Below, in pieces: positions 45,052 through 55,046 of a DNA stretch of 64,000 nt (position 1 is its first letter; each line of letters begins with the position of its first letter). The stretch spans positions 62,001-126,000 of the forward strand of contig NZ_FQWF01000006.1 of the NCBI RefSeq assembly GCF_900129585.1, written 5' to 3'. The notes under the pieces are model-generated. The model had not been told where the DNA came from and searched no databases. It worked only from the letters and a program-made list of their open reading frames with translations. The position numbers and the translations under genes were made by a program. Origin of the DNA: Flavobacterium micromati. Lineage in GTDB: Bacteria > Bacteroidota > Bacteroidia > Flavobacteriales > Flavobacteriaceae.

Positions 45052-45972
45052 ATGCTAGAGTTAAATATAAATAATGAAACGTCCAGACTGACTGCAGTAG
45101 TATTAGGTTCTGCATTAAGTAATGGACCTACACCAAAACCTGAAGAAGCTTACGATCCAAAATCATTAGAACACATTCTGGCGGGAACATATCCGCACGA
45201 ATCAGATATGATCAATGAAATGGATTCGTTTTTGAAAGTGTTGAAAAAGTATAATGTAACCGTTTTTCGTCCAGAGAACATCGAAAATTACAATCAGATT
45301 TTTGCTCGGGACATCGGTTTTGTTATTGGTGATGTTTTTGTAAAATCAAATATTCTACCAGATCGAGAGCGCGAATTGGATGCGATTCAATATGTTATCA
45401 ACCAAATTAATCCCATAAAAGTAGTTCGACCGCCAGAGGAAGTACACATAGAAGGCGGTGATGTAATGTTGTGGAATGATTATATTTTTATTGGAACTTA
45501 TAAAGGAAGCGATTATAAATATTATATCACAGCGAGAACTAATAAGGAAGGAGTTCAATATATTAAAAATTTGTTTCCAAATAAAATTGTCAAAGAGTTC
45601 GATTTGGTAAAATCTAAAATTGAAGCACGGGATAATGCGTTGCATTTAGATTGCTGTTTTCAGCCTGTTGGGATAGATAAAGGGATTATTTACAAAAGTG
45701 GATTCCGTGAAGAGGCGGATTATTTATTTCTTGTCAACCTTTTTGGCAAGGAAAATTTATTTCATCTAACAAGAGACGAAATGTACAATATGAATTCCAA
45801 TGTTTTCTCTATAGATGCCAATGTGGTCGTTTCAGAAAGAAACTTTACTCGACTTAATAATTGGTTGCGGCAAAATGATTTTATTGTAGAAGAGATTCCG
45901 TACGCAGAAATTGCTAAGCAAGAAGGGTTGCTTCGCTGCTCAACTTTACCGCTGATTAGGAAAATAACTTAG
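45052..45972 (+). CDS. Dimethylarginine dimethylaminohydrolase-like protein
   Basis: A guanidino-group-modifying enzyme of the amidinotransferase superfamily; DDAH-like members hydrolyse methylarginines or arginine to citrulline. Seen here: an acidic motif RDIGFVIGD, VHIEGGDVMLWND, the catalytic His in NALHLDCCFQPV and the catalytic Cys in EGLLRCSTLPL near the C-terminus. The start at 45052 gives 306 residues. The frame is open to 45016, but that part encodes the gltA terminator. The next gene is a second superfamily member. Exact substrate unknown. Confidence 0.85.
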   Translation: MLELNINNETSRLTAVVLGSALSNGPTPKPEEAYDPKSLEHILAGTYPHESDMINEMDSFLKVLKKYNVTVFRPENIENYNQIFARDIGFVIGDVFVKSNILPDRERELDAIQYVINQINPIKVVRPPEEVHIEGGDVMLWNDYIFIGTYKGSDYKYYITARTNKEGVQYIKNLFPNKIVKEFDLVKSKIEARDNALHLDCCFQPVGIDKGIIYKSGFREEADYLFLVNLFGKENLFHLTRDEMYNMNSNVFSIDANVVVSERNFTRLNNWLRQNDFIVEEIPYAEIAKQEGLLRCSTLPLIRKIT

Positions 45973-46049
45973 CCAGCTTTGGCCAGACGACCAAAACTAA
46001 AAATATAAAAATTGTAACAATAATTAATTCCCATATTTGGGTGAAAAAT

Positions 46050-46985
46050 ATGAAACAAACAACAAATTCAATATTGATGATTCGGCCAGTGGCGTTCAGA
46101 ATGAATGAACAAACTGCAGTAAACAATTATTATCAAAAAGTTCTAGATGGACTTTTACCAGCAACTGTAAACGCAAAGGCACAGCAGGAATTTGACACTT
46201 TCGCCGAGAAATTACGGGCTGTGGGGGTTGATGTAACCGTAGTTGATGACACTTTAGAACCAAGCACTCCGGATAGTGTTTTTCCAAATAATTGGATCTC
46301 CTTTCATGAAAATGGAGATGTTGCTTTATATCCCATGTTTGCTGAAAATCGTCGTGAAGAACGCCGCGAAGAGATTTTGGATATGTTAGAAGATAAAGGT
46401 TTTGTAATCCATAATATTGTTGATTATACTTCGGCTGAAGAGGATGGTTTTTTTCTTGAAGGAACAGGAAGTTTACTTCTTGATCGAGCAAATAATAAGG
46501 CGTACTGCGCTTTATCTCCGCGTGCTGATGAAGAATTATTCATAGAATTTTGTGAGGATTTTGATTATGCTCCGGTAATTTTTGAAGCTTTCCAAACTGT
46601 ATACGGTGAGCGAAAACTCATTTATCATACTAATGTGATGATGTGTTTAGGCGAAACTTTTGCTGTAATTTGTTCTGATTGTATCGATGACAAAAAAGAG
46701 CGCAAAATGGTTCTTGATAATTTAAAGGAAAATGGGAAAGAAGTTGTTATTATTACCGAAGGGCAAATGAATAATTTTGCAGGTAATATGCTTGAAATTC
46801 GCGGAGCTAATGAAAAAAGATACTTAATAATGAGCACATCGGCACATCAAAGTTTGACGGATAAACAAGTGAAACAATTAGAAAAGCATGCTGAAATCCT
46901 GAGTTCTAGCTTGGACACAATAGAAGCGTGTGGAGGCGGAAGTGCTAGGTGTATGATGGCTGAGATTTTTCTGCCAAAAAACTAA
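46050..46985 (+). CDS. ctlX: CtlX-type citrulline/arginine hydrolase
   Basis: An amidinotransferase-superfamily protein of the CtlX group, linked with citrulline utilisation. The sequence has MIRPVAFRMNEQTAVNNYYQ, the substrate loop DSVFPNNWISFHENG, FFLEGTGSLLLDR, the His in LIYHTNVMMCLGE, and the catalytic Cys in GGGSARCMMAEIF. I prefer the ATG at 46050 to the in-frame GTG 9 nt upstream. It follows the DDAH-like gene by 77 nt, suggesting that both act in arginine/citrulline breakdown. Confidence 0.85.
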   Translation: MKQTTNSILMIRPVAFRMNEQTAVNNYYQKVLDGLLPATVNAKAQQEFDTFAEKLRAVGVDVTVVDDTLEPSTPDSVFPNNWISFHENGDVALYPMFAENRREERREEILDMLEDKGFVIHNIVDYTSAEEDGFFLEGTGSLLLDRANNKAYCALSPRADEELFIEFCEDFDYAPVIFEAFQTVYGERKLIYHTNVMMCLGETFAVICSDCIDDKKERKMVLDNLKENGKEVVIITEGQMNNFAGNMLEIRGANEKRYLIMSTSAHQSLTDKQVKQLEKHAEILSSSLDTIEACGGGSARCMMAEIFLPKN

Positions 46986-47002
46986 CTTTAAAAGCTCTGA
47001 CG

Positions 47003-47629
47003 TTATAAATTAGATTTTATAATGTTAATAATTGCACTTACTATGTACTGAATTCCTATTGCAATTACAATAAAACCAACAATTCTTGAGATTGCTACAA
47101 TCCCTGAAGCGCCTAGAATTTTGGCCAAATAATGAGCACTTCTCAGTATAATAAAAATAGTTATTGCAATGGCAAGAATCGCAAATGAAGATATAATAAT
47201 CTCCATCGTTTCATTGTGTTCCTGATAAAATGCAATGAGTAACGAAATAGAACCTGGACCAGCAAGCATAGGAATTGCTAACGGAGTCAATGCTATATCG
47301 TTTCGTTTTTGTGCATCAGTTTCTGCTTTTTTACTAATACCACGCTTTTTAGTGAATTTACCTGAAAGTAATGAAAAACCCGAATTTACGATTATGATGC
47401 CGCCTGCTATTCGCAGTGCATCAATACTAATTCCAAAGAAAAGTAAAACATACTGTCCTATAAAAAAAGATACAATTAAAATGATAAATACATTAATCGC
47501 TGTCCATAAAGAAATTCTGGAACGTTCTTTTTTAGTGTCATCTTGTGTAAGTCCCACAAAAATAGGAACGGTACCAATAGGGTTCAAAACCGAAAAAAGA
47601 GCAACAAATAAATAAATAAAGAGATCCAT
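47003..47629 (-). CDS. MarC-family integral membrane protein
   Basis: A 208-residue inner-membrane protein with about six hydrophobic segments and the family's LNPIGTVPIFVGLT near the start, the central AIPMLAGPGSISLLI, and a glycine-rich loop before helix 4. Despite the name, MarC proteins are not shown to cause antibiotic resistance; their function is unknown. It converges with ctlX and is divergent from the CoA-binding gene. A -7 box sits just upstream. Confidence 0.9.
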   Translation of the reverse strand: MDLFIYLFVALFSVLNPIGTVPIFVGLTQDDTKKERSRISLWTAINVFIILIVSFFIGQYVLLFFGISIDALRIAGGIIIVNSGFSLLSGKFTKKRGISKKAETDAQKRNDIALTPLAIPMLAGPGSISLLIAFYQEHNETMEIIISSFAILAIAITIFIILRSAHYLAKILGASGIVAISRIVGFIVIAIGIQYIVSAIINIIKSNL

Positions 47630-47647
47630 ATTTTCAAATTATTACGG

Positions 47648-47655
47648 CAAAAATA
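47648..47655 (-). promoter_or_regulatory. -7 promoter element of marC
   Basis: The minus strand reads TATTTTTG at 47655-47648, 18 nt before the marC ATG. Confidence 0.5.
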
Positions 47656-47938
47656 CTCTTTTTTTATTCTTTTAAGTTAAGCGATTGTTTTTATTAAATT
47701 ATTACTACTACAAATAGTCAGGTCATTTACCGTCGCGAATTGTTTTTAATTAATCTAATTTTTATAAATTAGAAAATTATAGTAAAGAGAATAAAATATT
47801 ATGTTTTTTTAAACTATTGAAGAAATATAAGGATATTTAAGTTTTTGCTTTGATGCTTGCTAAACCACGATCAGGCTGCTTTTTAGACGCTAATTATAAG
47901 TAAACCTTAAAATACCTAAACGAATAATCCTTTTTGAT

Positions 47939-47946
47939 TACTTTTG
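47939..47946 (+). promoter_or_regulatory. -7 promoter element of the CoA-binding gene
   Basis: TACTTTTG ends 19 nt before the ATG at 47966. Confidence 0.5.
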
Positions 47947-47965
47947 CCGGATACAATTTTAGATA

Positions 47966-48334
47966 ATGATAAAAAATAAAAAAACTTTAGTTCTTGGTGC
48001 TACGACTAAACCAGAACGATACGCTTTCAAAGCAGTAAATATGTTAGTAGATAAGGGACATTCTGTGCTTGCATTGGGTCAAAATGCAGGTGAAGTTGCT
48101 GGTATAAAAATTCAAACAAAAGCAATCCCATTAAAAAATATCGACACTGTCACGTTATATTTAAATCCAATGCGTCAGCGTGATTATTACAATTATATAG
48201 TGGACACAAAGCCAAAGCGTGTTATTTTTAATCCAGGAACGGAAAATCCAGAATTTTACCAGTTATTAAAATTAAATGATATTAAAGTTGAAGTTGCCTG
48301 TACACTGGTGTTATTGTCGACTAATCAATATTAA
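47966..48334 (+). CDS. CoA-binding (Rossmann-fold) protein
   Basis: A 122-residue protein with a single CoA-binding domain: LVLGATTKPERYAFKAVNMLVDKGHSV at residues 7-33 forms the nucleotide-binding turn, with an RVIFNPGTENPEF strand-loop near 88. It resembles YccU-type proteins of unknown role. It stands alone; recR is 234 nt downstream behind its own promoter. Confidence 0.88.
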   Translation: MIKNKKTLVLGATTKPERYAFKAVNMLVDKGHSVLALGQNAGEVAGIKIQTKAIPLKNIDTVTLYLNPMRQRDYYNYIVDTKPKRVIFNPGTENPEFYQLLKLNDIKVEVACTLVLLSTNQY

Positions 48335-48555
48335 TAGTTTGATAAATTTATTTACGAAATATACTAACGGCTATTCATTTGAAGTGTTTGGTAAATTGAA
48401 TAATATTGAGCTTAAAGTTTGGTAAATAATTGGTTTTTCAATAGTATTCGTAAGCTTCGTATTAACTTTAATGTGATATAATTGTTGTTTGATATTTTGA
48501 TAAATAAATCACCTAAAAATCTATCGAGATAAAAATTTCTCGTTTCCAAATTGAC

Positions 48556-48563
48556 TACTTTTG
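48556..48563 (+). promoter_or_regulatory. -7 element placed for a leaderless start (recR)
   Basis: TACTTTTG ends 5 nt before the ATG at 48569, placing the expected transcription start on the start codon. It lies inside the alternative upstream frame (TTG at 48551), arguing against that start. Confidence 0.55.
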
Positions 48564-48568
48564 CAGTT

Positions 48569-49189
48569 ATGGAATTTTCTTCGAAATTAATAGAGAAAGC
48601 GGTGAACGAAATGTCACAGCTACCTGGAATTGGCAAACGAACGGCGCTTCGACTCGTTTTACATTTGTTAAAACAACCCAAAGAACAAACTGGATTTTTA
48701 TCGCAATCACTTGTTGCAATGCGGGAGGATATAAAATATTGCATTAGTTGTCATAATATTTCTGATAGCGCAATTTGTGAAATTTGCGCTAATAAAAGCC
48801 GGAATCATCAAATAATTTGTATCGTAGAAGACATACGAGATGTCATGGCAATTGAAAACACCGGGCAGTTTAGAGGAATCTACCATGTTTTAGGAGGTAA
48901 AATTTCTCCTATTGACGGCATTGGCCCAAGCCAACTAAACATAACCACATTAGTGGAGAAAGTAAAGTCAGGAAATGTAAGCGAAGTAATATTTGCTTTA
49001 AGTTCAACAATGGAAGGTGACACTACAAATTTTTATATTTATAAACAAATTATAGAAAGTACTATTATTATTTCGACAATTGCTAGAGGAATTTCTGTGG
49101 GTGACGAGTTAGAGTTTGCAGATGAAGTTACATTAGGTCGAAGTATTTTACAAAGAGTTCCATTTGAAAAGGGATTTAAAAATAATTAA
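48569..49189 (+). CDS. recR: Recombination mediator protein RecR
   Basis: With RecO, RecR loads RecA on SSB-coated DNA. The 206-residue protein has the helix-hairpin-helix [19 protein letters not shown], the zinc finger [16 protein letters not shown], the Toprim glutamate in [12 protein letters not shown], and the acidic pair in [10 protein letters not shown] place the start at ATG 48569, where the usual N-terminus begins, not at the upstream TTG, because a -7 box lies between them. Confidence 0.95.
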   Translation: MEFSSKLIEKAVNEMSQLPGIGKRTALRLVLHLLKQPKEQTGFLSQSLVAMREDIKYCISCHNISDSAICEICANKSRNHQIICIVEDIRDVMAIENTGQFRGIYHVLGGKISPIDGIGPSQLNITTLVEKVKSGNVSEVIFALSSTMEGDTTNFYIYKQIIESTIIISTIARGISVGDELEFADEVTLGRSILQRVPFEKGFKNN

Positions 49190-49237
49190 ATTAGCTATTT
49201 ATAGATTCGCAATGCTTTTAAATCCTAAATGAAAAGC

Positions 49238-49245
49238 TATATTTG
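49238..49245 (+). promoter_or_regulatory. -7 promoter element of the first polysaccharide operon
   Basis: TATATTTG lies 19 nt before the ATG at 49265. Confidence 0.55.
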
Positions 49246-49264
49246 TCGATAAAAATTCCAAAAA

Positions 49265-50056
49265 ATGAGCAGATTAGTACTCTTTTTATTGCTATTTGTT
49301 AGTATGTTGTTTACTTCTTGTATTCCTACTAGCGATTTAATTTATCTTCAAAAAAAAGACGGTTCAAAGCCAACATCTTCGGTTTCGGCGGTAGAAACAA
49401 AACCTTATCGTTTACAAATAAATGATGTCTTGAGCATCACTATAAAAGCAATAGATCCAAAATTAGTTACTATTTTTAACCCAACAAGTAATGATGCTAC
49501 CGCTGGAAAATCAGAGACAGCATTGTATTTTGATGGATTCACCGTCGATGACCACGGCAATATTCGTTTTCCTGTATTAGGAGAATTAAACGTTATAGGT
49601 TACACGCTTGATGAAGTTAGAATTCGAGTTGAAAAACAATTACTTTTAGAATATTTCACTAAAGAAGCTGATATTTTTGTAACCGTGAAGTTAGCGGGTT
49701 TTCGATATACAATCAATGGAGAAATAGGCGCTCCCGGGACAAAAAGTTTATTTCAGGAACATGTAAATATCATGGAAGCTATTGCAAATGCAGGCGATAT
49801 AACGATAACTGGAAATAGAAAAGCAGTAACGATCATGCGAAAAACGCCAACAGGTGTTGAAATGCACGATCTAGATCTCACCGATATAAACGTAATGAAA
49901 TCTCCGTATTTCTATTTACAACCTAACGATTATATTTATATCAAACCATTGAAACAGAAATCTTGGGGTACAGGAAAAACAGGTATAGAGTCATTAGGAA
50001 CTATAATTACTTTACTATCTTTAGCCACTACAACTTTTTTGCTATTAAGAAACTAA
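49265..50056 (+). CDS. Wza-type polysaccharide export lipoprotein (short form)
   Basis: An outer-membrane polysaccharide export (OPX) protein. A lipoprotein signal with Cys19 in LFTSC is followed by a Poly_export domain (QINDVLSITIKAIDP, about 58-72; DDHGNIRFPVLGELNVIGYT), one SLBB-like unit (YTINGEIGAPGTKSLFQEH), and a hydrophobic C-terminal segment (ITLLSLATTTFLLL, about 247-260). At 263 residues it is the short class. The Wzc-like kinase gene follows 16 nt later, so the pair would form a Wza-Wzc export complex. Confidence 0.93.
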   Translation: MSRLVLFLLLFVSMLFTSCIPTSDLIYLQKKDGSKPTSSVSAVETKPYRLQINDVLSITIKAIDPKLVTIFNPTSNDATAGKSETALYFDGFTVDDHGNIRFPVLGELNVIGYTLDEVRIRVEKQLLLEYFTKEADIFVTVKLAGFRYTINGEIGAPGTKSLFQEHVNIMEAIANAGDITITGNRKAVTIMRKTPTGVEMHDLDLTDINVMKSPYFYLQPNDYIYIKPLKQKSWGTGKTGIESLGTIITLLSLATTTFLLLRN

Positions 50057-50072
50057 AAACTGAAGTACTAGA

Positions 50073-52523
50073 ATGTTAGATATAAAAGATTTTTCGATTT
50101 TTGAAAATCAGGTTAGTTTTGACTTTAAAGGATTTTTAGTTAAAATAGGAAGCTATTGGAAGTGGTTTTTAGCTAGTTTGTTAATCAGTTTTACAATTGC
50201 CTACCAGGTCAATATACGTAAAGAGAAAATCTATGGTATGGAAACCCTTATTTCAATAAAGGAAGAAAGTAATCCGCTTTTCACTTCAAATACAAGTTTA
50301 GTTTTTAACTGGGGCGGGACATCAGATCAGGTTCAAACTATTTCCACAACATTACAATCACGCTCCCACAATGAGTTAGTTGTTGATAAACTGCAATATT
50401 ACATCAATTATCTCGTGGAAGGAGAATACAATTTAATTGATGGCTATGGTGCTGTTCCATTTTATGTAGCTATTGATAAATCTAAGGCGCAACTTGCGGG
50501 CGCACTTATTGGAATCAAATTTATAAGTGAAAATGAATACGAAATCAGAATTCCTTTTGAGAATCCGAGCGTTTCTGTTATTACTTATGCAAGTAATAGC
50601 TATAGTTCTACAGCAGTTGTCACAGGCGATTTTGTTAAAAAGTATAAAGTAGGTGAAAAAGTTTCGCTGCCGTTTCTGAACTGGAAATTACAAATCACTG
50701 ACAATCCAGGCTTTTATGTAGGAAACGAATATTTTGTCAGTTTTAGTGATTTTGACGGAACAGTATCCGGATACAAGGGAATAAATGTTGGTTCAGACGA
50801 TAAAGGGGGGTCTATTATTACCTTGGCAATGCAGGGAACAAATAAAGCTAGACTGGTAGAATATTTAAATTCGACTGTCAAAATGCTAATCAAAAGACAG
50901 CTTGATAGTAAAAATCAGTTTGCTACAAATACAATTGCCTTTATAGATAGCACACTAGTAGCTATGGAATCCCAGTTAAAGGAAACTGGGGATGAGCTCA
51001 AAACTTTTCGCAAGGGGAAAAATATTTTTGATGTCGAAGATGGTGGAGCTAAATTCGCTGATAAAATCCTCGAGTTTGACATTACAAAAGATGAAGTAAA
51101 TCGCAAAATGGCGTATTACAACTCGCTGAAAGCCTATTTGAAAAACAGTGTAAATTATGGTAAACTACCCGCGCCATCTGTTGCCGGAATCGAAGATCCT
51201 AACATTGTAGTTAATGTTTCAAAACTAATTGCACTTTCTACGCAACGATCAGAAATGGCTTATGCGGTTAAAAGCGACAAGATTTTTAAAGATTTTGACA
51301 ATCAAATGGAGGCTATTAAAAATGTACTTCTTGAAAACATAGCAACTGCTAAATCTTCTTTAGAGTACGATTTAGCAATGGTAAGTGGTAAGATAAATGA
51401 AACTGAAAGCACAATTAAGCGCCTTCCAGATGATCAACAAGAATTAATAAAGATCAAGAGAAAATACGATTTAAGCGATAACATTTACAGTACTTTTCTG
51501 CAAAAAAGGAGTGAGGCCGATATTGTAAAAGCAGCAAATTTATCTGATATTCATTTTATAGATCCAGCAAAAGATGTGGGAGGCGGATTAATTGGACCCA
51601 AGACATCAGTCAATTATGTGTTAGCTTTATTTTTAGGCATTCTCATTCCATTGATTTTTGTTTTTGCCATTTTCTTTATAAATGATTCGGTTCAAAATGC
51701 TGAGGACATCAGCAAGATGACAAAAATTCCATTAATAGGCGTTGTTGGAGTGAACAAAGACAGCGGAAATCTAGCAGTTTACGACAAACCAAAATCAGCA
51801 CTGTCAGAATCTTTTCGGGCAATTCGATCTTCACTTCAATTTCTTTACAAAAAACAAAATGTTGATGGTGCTAAAACTTTGATGATAACCTCGTCAGTAA
51901 GTGGTGAAGGAAAAACATTCTGTTCTATAAACATCGCTACCGTTTTTGCCTTGAGCGAGAAGAAAACAGTTGTAATTGGTCTTGATTTAAGAAAACCTAA
52001 ATTAGCTTCCGAATTTAATTTGACGAATGAGGTAGGCGTGGTTAATTATTTAATCAAGCAAAAAACGGTTGACGAAATCATAAATCATACTTCTATTCCT
52101 TATTTGGACGTTATATTGTCAGGGCCAGTGCCGCCAAATCCAGCTGAAATGATTCTTAGCGAAGGAATGAAAGAATTGATTGAGGAATTAAAGAAAAAAT
52201 ACGATTATATTATTTTAGATACGCCACCTGTTGGTCTTGTGTCGGATGCGCTAGAACTCGCACAATATTGCGATGTTACGCTATATATTGTTAGACAGAA
52301 TGTGACTAAAAAAGATATGATTACAGTATTGAATAACCGAGTGAAACGCGGGGAATTAAACAATACGAGTATAATTTTGAACGGTTTAGAAAACAAGGCA
52401 AAATACGGAACAGGTTATGGCTATGGATACGGTTCTTATGCTCATGGTTATTATGAAGAGGACAAACCACTGAATTTATATCAAAAGATTGCTAAAAGAT
52501 TGCGAAAAAGTAAATCGATTTAG
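50073..52523 (+). CDS. Wzc-type polysaccharide co-polymerase/tyrosine autokinase
   Basis: An inner-membrane protein controlling polymer length and export. In 816 residues: membrane helix 1 (about 29-46), a periplasmic Wzz-like domain with a coiled coil, helix 2 (about 515-536), then a cytoplasmic BY-kinase. Walker A is SSVSGEGKT (about 607-615), Walker A' VIGLDLRKPKL, and Walker B YIILDTPPVG. The tail from about 777 is Tyr-rich (YGTGYGYGYGSYAHGYY), the expected autophosphorylation cluster. It probably pairs with the preceding Wza-like protein. Confidence 0.94.
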   Translation: MLDIKDFSIFENQVSFDFKGFLVKIGSYWKWFLASLLISFTIAYQVNIRKEKIYGMETLISIKEESNPLFTSNTSLVFNWGGTSDQVQTISTTLQSRSHNELVVDKLQYYINYLVEGEYNLIDGYGAVPFYVAIDKSKAQLAGALIGIKFISENEYEIRIPFENPSVSVITYASNSYSSTAVVTGDFVKKYKVGEKVSLPFLNWKLQITDNPGFYVGNEYFVSFSDFDGTVSGYKGINVGSDDKGGSIITLAMQGTNKARLVEYLNSTVKMLIKRQLDSKNQFATNTIAFIDSTLVAMESQLKETGDELKTFRKGKNIFDVEDGGAKFADKILEFDITKDEVNRKMAYYNSLKAYLKNSVNYGKLPAPSVAGIEDPNIVVNVSKLIALSTQRSEMAYAVKSDKIFKDFDNQMEAIKNVLLENIATAKSSLEYDLAMVSGKINETESTIKRLPDDQQELIKIKRKYDLSDNIYSTFLQKRSEADIVKAANLSDIHFIDPAKDVGGGLIGPKTSVNYVLALFLGILIPLIFVFAIFFINDSVQNAEDISKMTKIPLIGVVGVNKDSGNLAVYDKPKSALSESFRAIRSSLQFLYKKQNVDGAKTLMITSSVSGEGKTFCSINIATVFALSEKKTVVIGLDLRKPKLASEFNLTNEVGVVNYLIKQKTVDEIINHTSIPYLDVILSGPVPPNPAEMILSEGMKELIEELKKKYDYIILDTPPVGLVSDALELAQYCDVTLYIVRQNVTKKDMITVLNNRVKRGELNNTSIILNGLENKAKYGTGYGYGYGSYAHGYYEEDKPLNLYQKIAKRLRKSKSI

Positions 52524-52548
52524 AGACCGAACATAAAAATTTAATGTA

Positions 52549-53532
52549 ATGACACAACGAAATCGAAGTGTAATTTTAATAACAGGAGGCGCTGGATTTA
52601 TAGGTGCTAACTTATGCGAATATTTTTTGTCTAAAGGAGATCAGGTAATATGTTTGGATAATTTTGCCACTGGTCACCGCCATAATTTGACAAAATGCTT
52701 ACAAAATCCAAATTTCAGATTAATCGAGGGCGACATTCGGAATGCTTCTGATTGTGTAAATGCAGTCAAAGGAGTAGATTATGTATTGCATCAAGCAGCT
52801 TTAGGTTCGGTACCACGGTCTTTAAAAGATCCTGTTACCACAAATGATGTCAATGTTTCTGGATTTTTAAATATGCTAGTTGCGGCTCGAGATGAGAAAG
52901 TAAAACGGTTTATATATGCAGCTAGTTCCTCTACGTACGGAGATTCAGAATCCTTACCAAAAGTGGAAGAAATAATAGGGAAACCGCTTTCTCCTTATGC
53001 AATAACAAAATACGTAAATGAGCTGTATGCCGAAATTTTTAGCAAAACCTATGGTTTAGAGACAATCGGACTACGATACTTTAATGTTTTTGGTCGAAAG
53101 CAAGATCCAAAAGGTGCTTATGCTGCTGTAATTCCAAAATTTGTAATGCAATTGATGCAACACGAAAGTCCAAATATAAATGGTGATGGCAATTATTCTC
53201 GTGATTTTACGTATATCGACAATGTAATTCAAATGAATGAGTTGGCGATGTTAACACAAAATCCTGAAGCTATTAATACTATTTACAATACTGCTTTTGG
53301 CGATAGAAATACATTAAATAATTTAATAGATTATCTTAAAGAGTTTCTAGCAGTTTATGATCCTAAAATTGCAAACATAGCTGTAAATTACGGACCAAAT
53401 AGAGCCGGAGATATTCCGCATTCCTTAGCAAGTATTGACAAAGCGAAAAGACTACTCAGTTATAATCCGCAATATTCGATGCAACAAGGATTGAAAGAAG
53501 CAGTCAAATGGTATTGGGAGAATTTGAAGTAG
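52549..53532 (+). CDS. UDP-N-acetylhexosamine 4-epimerase (WbpP/TviC-like SDR)
   Basis: An extended short-chain dehydrogenase, probably converting UDP-GlcNAc or its uronate to the galacto form. It shows the NAD-binding TGGAGFIGANL (12-22), the SSSTYGD segment and the YxxxK pair in SPYAITKY, plus FNVFGRKQDPKGAY, characteristic of the WbpP/TviC group. It is 327 residues. Together with the TviB-type dehydrogenase at 56244 it could make UDP-GalNAcA. It is 25 nt after the kinase gene. Confidence 0.88.
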   Translation: MTQRNRSVILITGGAGFIGANLCEYFLSKGDQVICLDNFATGHRHNLTKCLQNPNFRLIEGDIRNASDCVNAVKGVDYVLHQAALGSVPRSLKDPVTTNDVNVSGFLNMLVAARDEKVKRFIYAASSSTYGDSESLPKVEEIIGKPLSPYAITKYVNELYAEIFSKTYGLETIGLRYFNVFGRKQDPKGAYAAVIPKFVMQLMQHESPNINGDGNYSRDFTYIDNVIQMNELAMLTQNPEAINTIYNTAFGDRNTLNNLIDYLKEFLAVYDPKIANIAVNYGPNRAGDIPHSLASIDKAKRLLSYNPQYSMQQGLKEAVKWYWENLK

Positions 53533-53651
53533 CTTATTGATTCTAAGTAAGGAAAGGGAAAAGAACAAAGAAGAAAAAGCGTAAAATTATAAGCCTGAAT
53601 GGCAAAGTAAAAGTTATTGAACCGACAACCAAAAACCAAAACGAAAAAAAC

Positions 53652-55043
53652 ATGGGAATTACAAAAATATGTTGCATTGGCGCAGGATATGTTGGTGGAC
53701 CAACTATGGCAGTAATAGCACAAAAATGTCCTCACATACAAGTAACCGTTGTGGATTTGAATGAAGCTCGTATCGCAGCTTGGAATGATAAAGATTTAAG
53801 CCAAATACCAATTTACGAACCAGGATTAGATGTAATTGTTGGAGAGGCAAGAGGAAGAAATTTGTTTTTTTCGACAGATGTAGATAAAGCAATTGATGAA
53901 GCGCAAATTATTTTTATCTCAGTAAACACGCCCACTAAAACCTACGGAAAAGGAAAAGGCATGGCTGCTGACCTAAAATATATAGAATTATGCGCAAGAC
54001 AAATTGCAAGGGTTGCCAAGGATAATAAAATTGTGGTCGAGAAATCAACACTACCTGTGCGGACCGCGGAGGCTATTAAAAGTATTTTAGATAATACTGG
54101 GAATGGTGTGCAATTCCAAATCTTATCAAATCCTGAATTCCTAGCAGAGGGTACCGCTGTAGAAGATTTATTAAATCCAGATCGGATTTTAATAGGCGGT
54201 GACAGTACTGTTGAAGGACAAAAAGCAATACAATCACTCGTTAACGTTTATTCAAATTGGGTATCTGATGAAAAAATCTTAACTACAAATGTGTGGTCTT
54301 CAGAATTGTCAAAGTTGACTGCAAATGCTTTTTTAGCACAGCGAATTTCGTCTATCAATGCAATGTCGGAATTATGTGAAAAAACAGGGGCCGATGTTAG
54401 TGAAGTAGCAAAAGCCATAGGAATGGACAGTCGAATTGGCTCAAAGTTTCTGAAAGCATCGGTTGGTTTTGGCGGTTCTTGTTTCCAAAAAGATATTTTG
54501 AATTTGGTTTATATTGCCAAGTCGTATGGATTAAATGAAGTAGCTGATTATTGGGAACAAGTAATTATCATGAATGATCATCAAAAAAGACGATTTTCGG
54601 ATAAAATTGTTCAAACGCTTTACAACACCGTTTCAGGGAAGAAAATTACGTTTTTAGGTTGGGCCTTTAAGAAAGATACAAACGACACTAGGGAATCTGC
54701 CGCTATTTACGTGGCTGATGATTTAATCAATGAGCATGCAAATATCGCCGTTTACGACCCGAAAGTTTCTACAAATAAAATCATCGATGATCTAAATTAT
54801 TTGGAAACTAGAACAGCTGAAAAGAATGAAAATAGAATAAGTTGCTTTACAGATCCGTACCAAGCCTGCCATAATGCACATGCTATTGCCGTATTAACAG
54901 AATGGGACGAATTTAAAACTTTTGACTGGCAAAAGATTTACGATGCTATGCAAAAACCAGCCTTTATCTTTGATGGTAGAAATTTATTAAATGGAGCGGA
55001 ATTAAAAGCAATTGGATTTGTATATCATGGAGTAGGGGCATAA
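53652..55043 (+). CDS. ugd: UDP-glucose 6-dehydrogenase, animal/plant-like class
   Basis: Oxidises UDP-glucose to UDP-glucuronate. The 463-residue protein starts [21 protein letters not shown], has [15 protein letters not shown], the catalytic Cys in [17 protein letters not shown], and [18 protein letters not shown]. These blocks resemble human UGDH far more than the short bacterial UDP-glucose dehydrogenases, and the length matches except for the C-terminal tail of animal enzymes. Such forms are known in some Bacteroidota. A tandem heptamer array starts 3 nt after its stop. Confidence 0.93.
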   Translation: MGITKICCIGAGYVGGPTMAVIAQKCPHIQVTVVDLNEARIAAWNDKDLSQIPIYEPGLDVIVGEARGRNLFFSTDVDKAIDEAQIIFISVNTPTKTYGKGKGMAADLKYIELCARQIARVAKDNKIVVEKSTLPVRTAEAIKSILDNTGNGVQFQILSNPEFLAEGTAVEDLLNPDRILIGGDSTVEGQKAIQSLVNVYSNWVSDEKILTTNVWSSELSKLTANAFLAQRISSINAMSELCEKTGADVSEVAKAIGMDSRIGSKFLKASVGFGGSCFQKDILNLVYIAKSYGLNEVADYWEQVIIMNDHQKRRFSDKIVQTLYNTVSGKKITFLGWAFKKDTNDTRESAAIYVADDLINEHANIAVYDPKVSTNKIIDDLNYLETRTAEKNENRISCFTDPYQACHNAHAIAVLTEWDEFKTFDWQKIYDAMQKPAFIFDGRNLLNGAELKAIGFVYHGVGA

Positions 55044-55046
55044 TTA

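Larger units (their letters stand above)
47630..47965. other. Gene-free stretch, marC to CoA-binding gene
   Basis: These 336 bases hold divergent -7 boxes at both ends, a possible eroded remnant of the dispersed element (CCACGATCAGGCT at about 47865) and the 15-mer 47911-47925 shared with 4123-4137. No gene is seen. Confidence 0.6.

Noticed and set aside
48551-48568. TTG start for recR
   Set aside because: A perfect -7 box lies in this part, and RecR proteins begin at the ATG at 48569.
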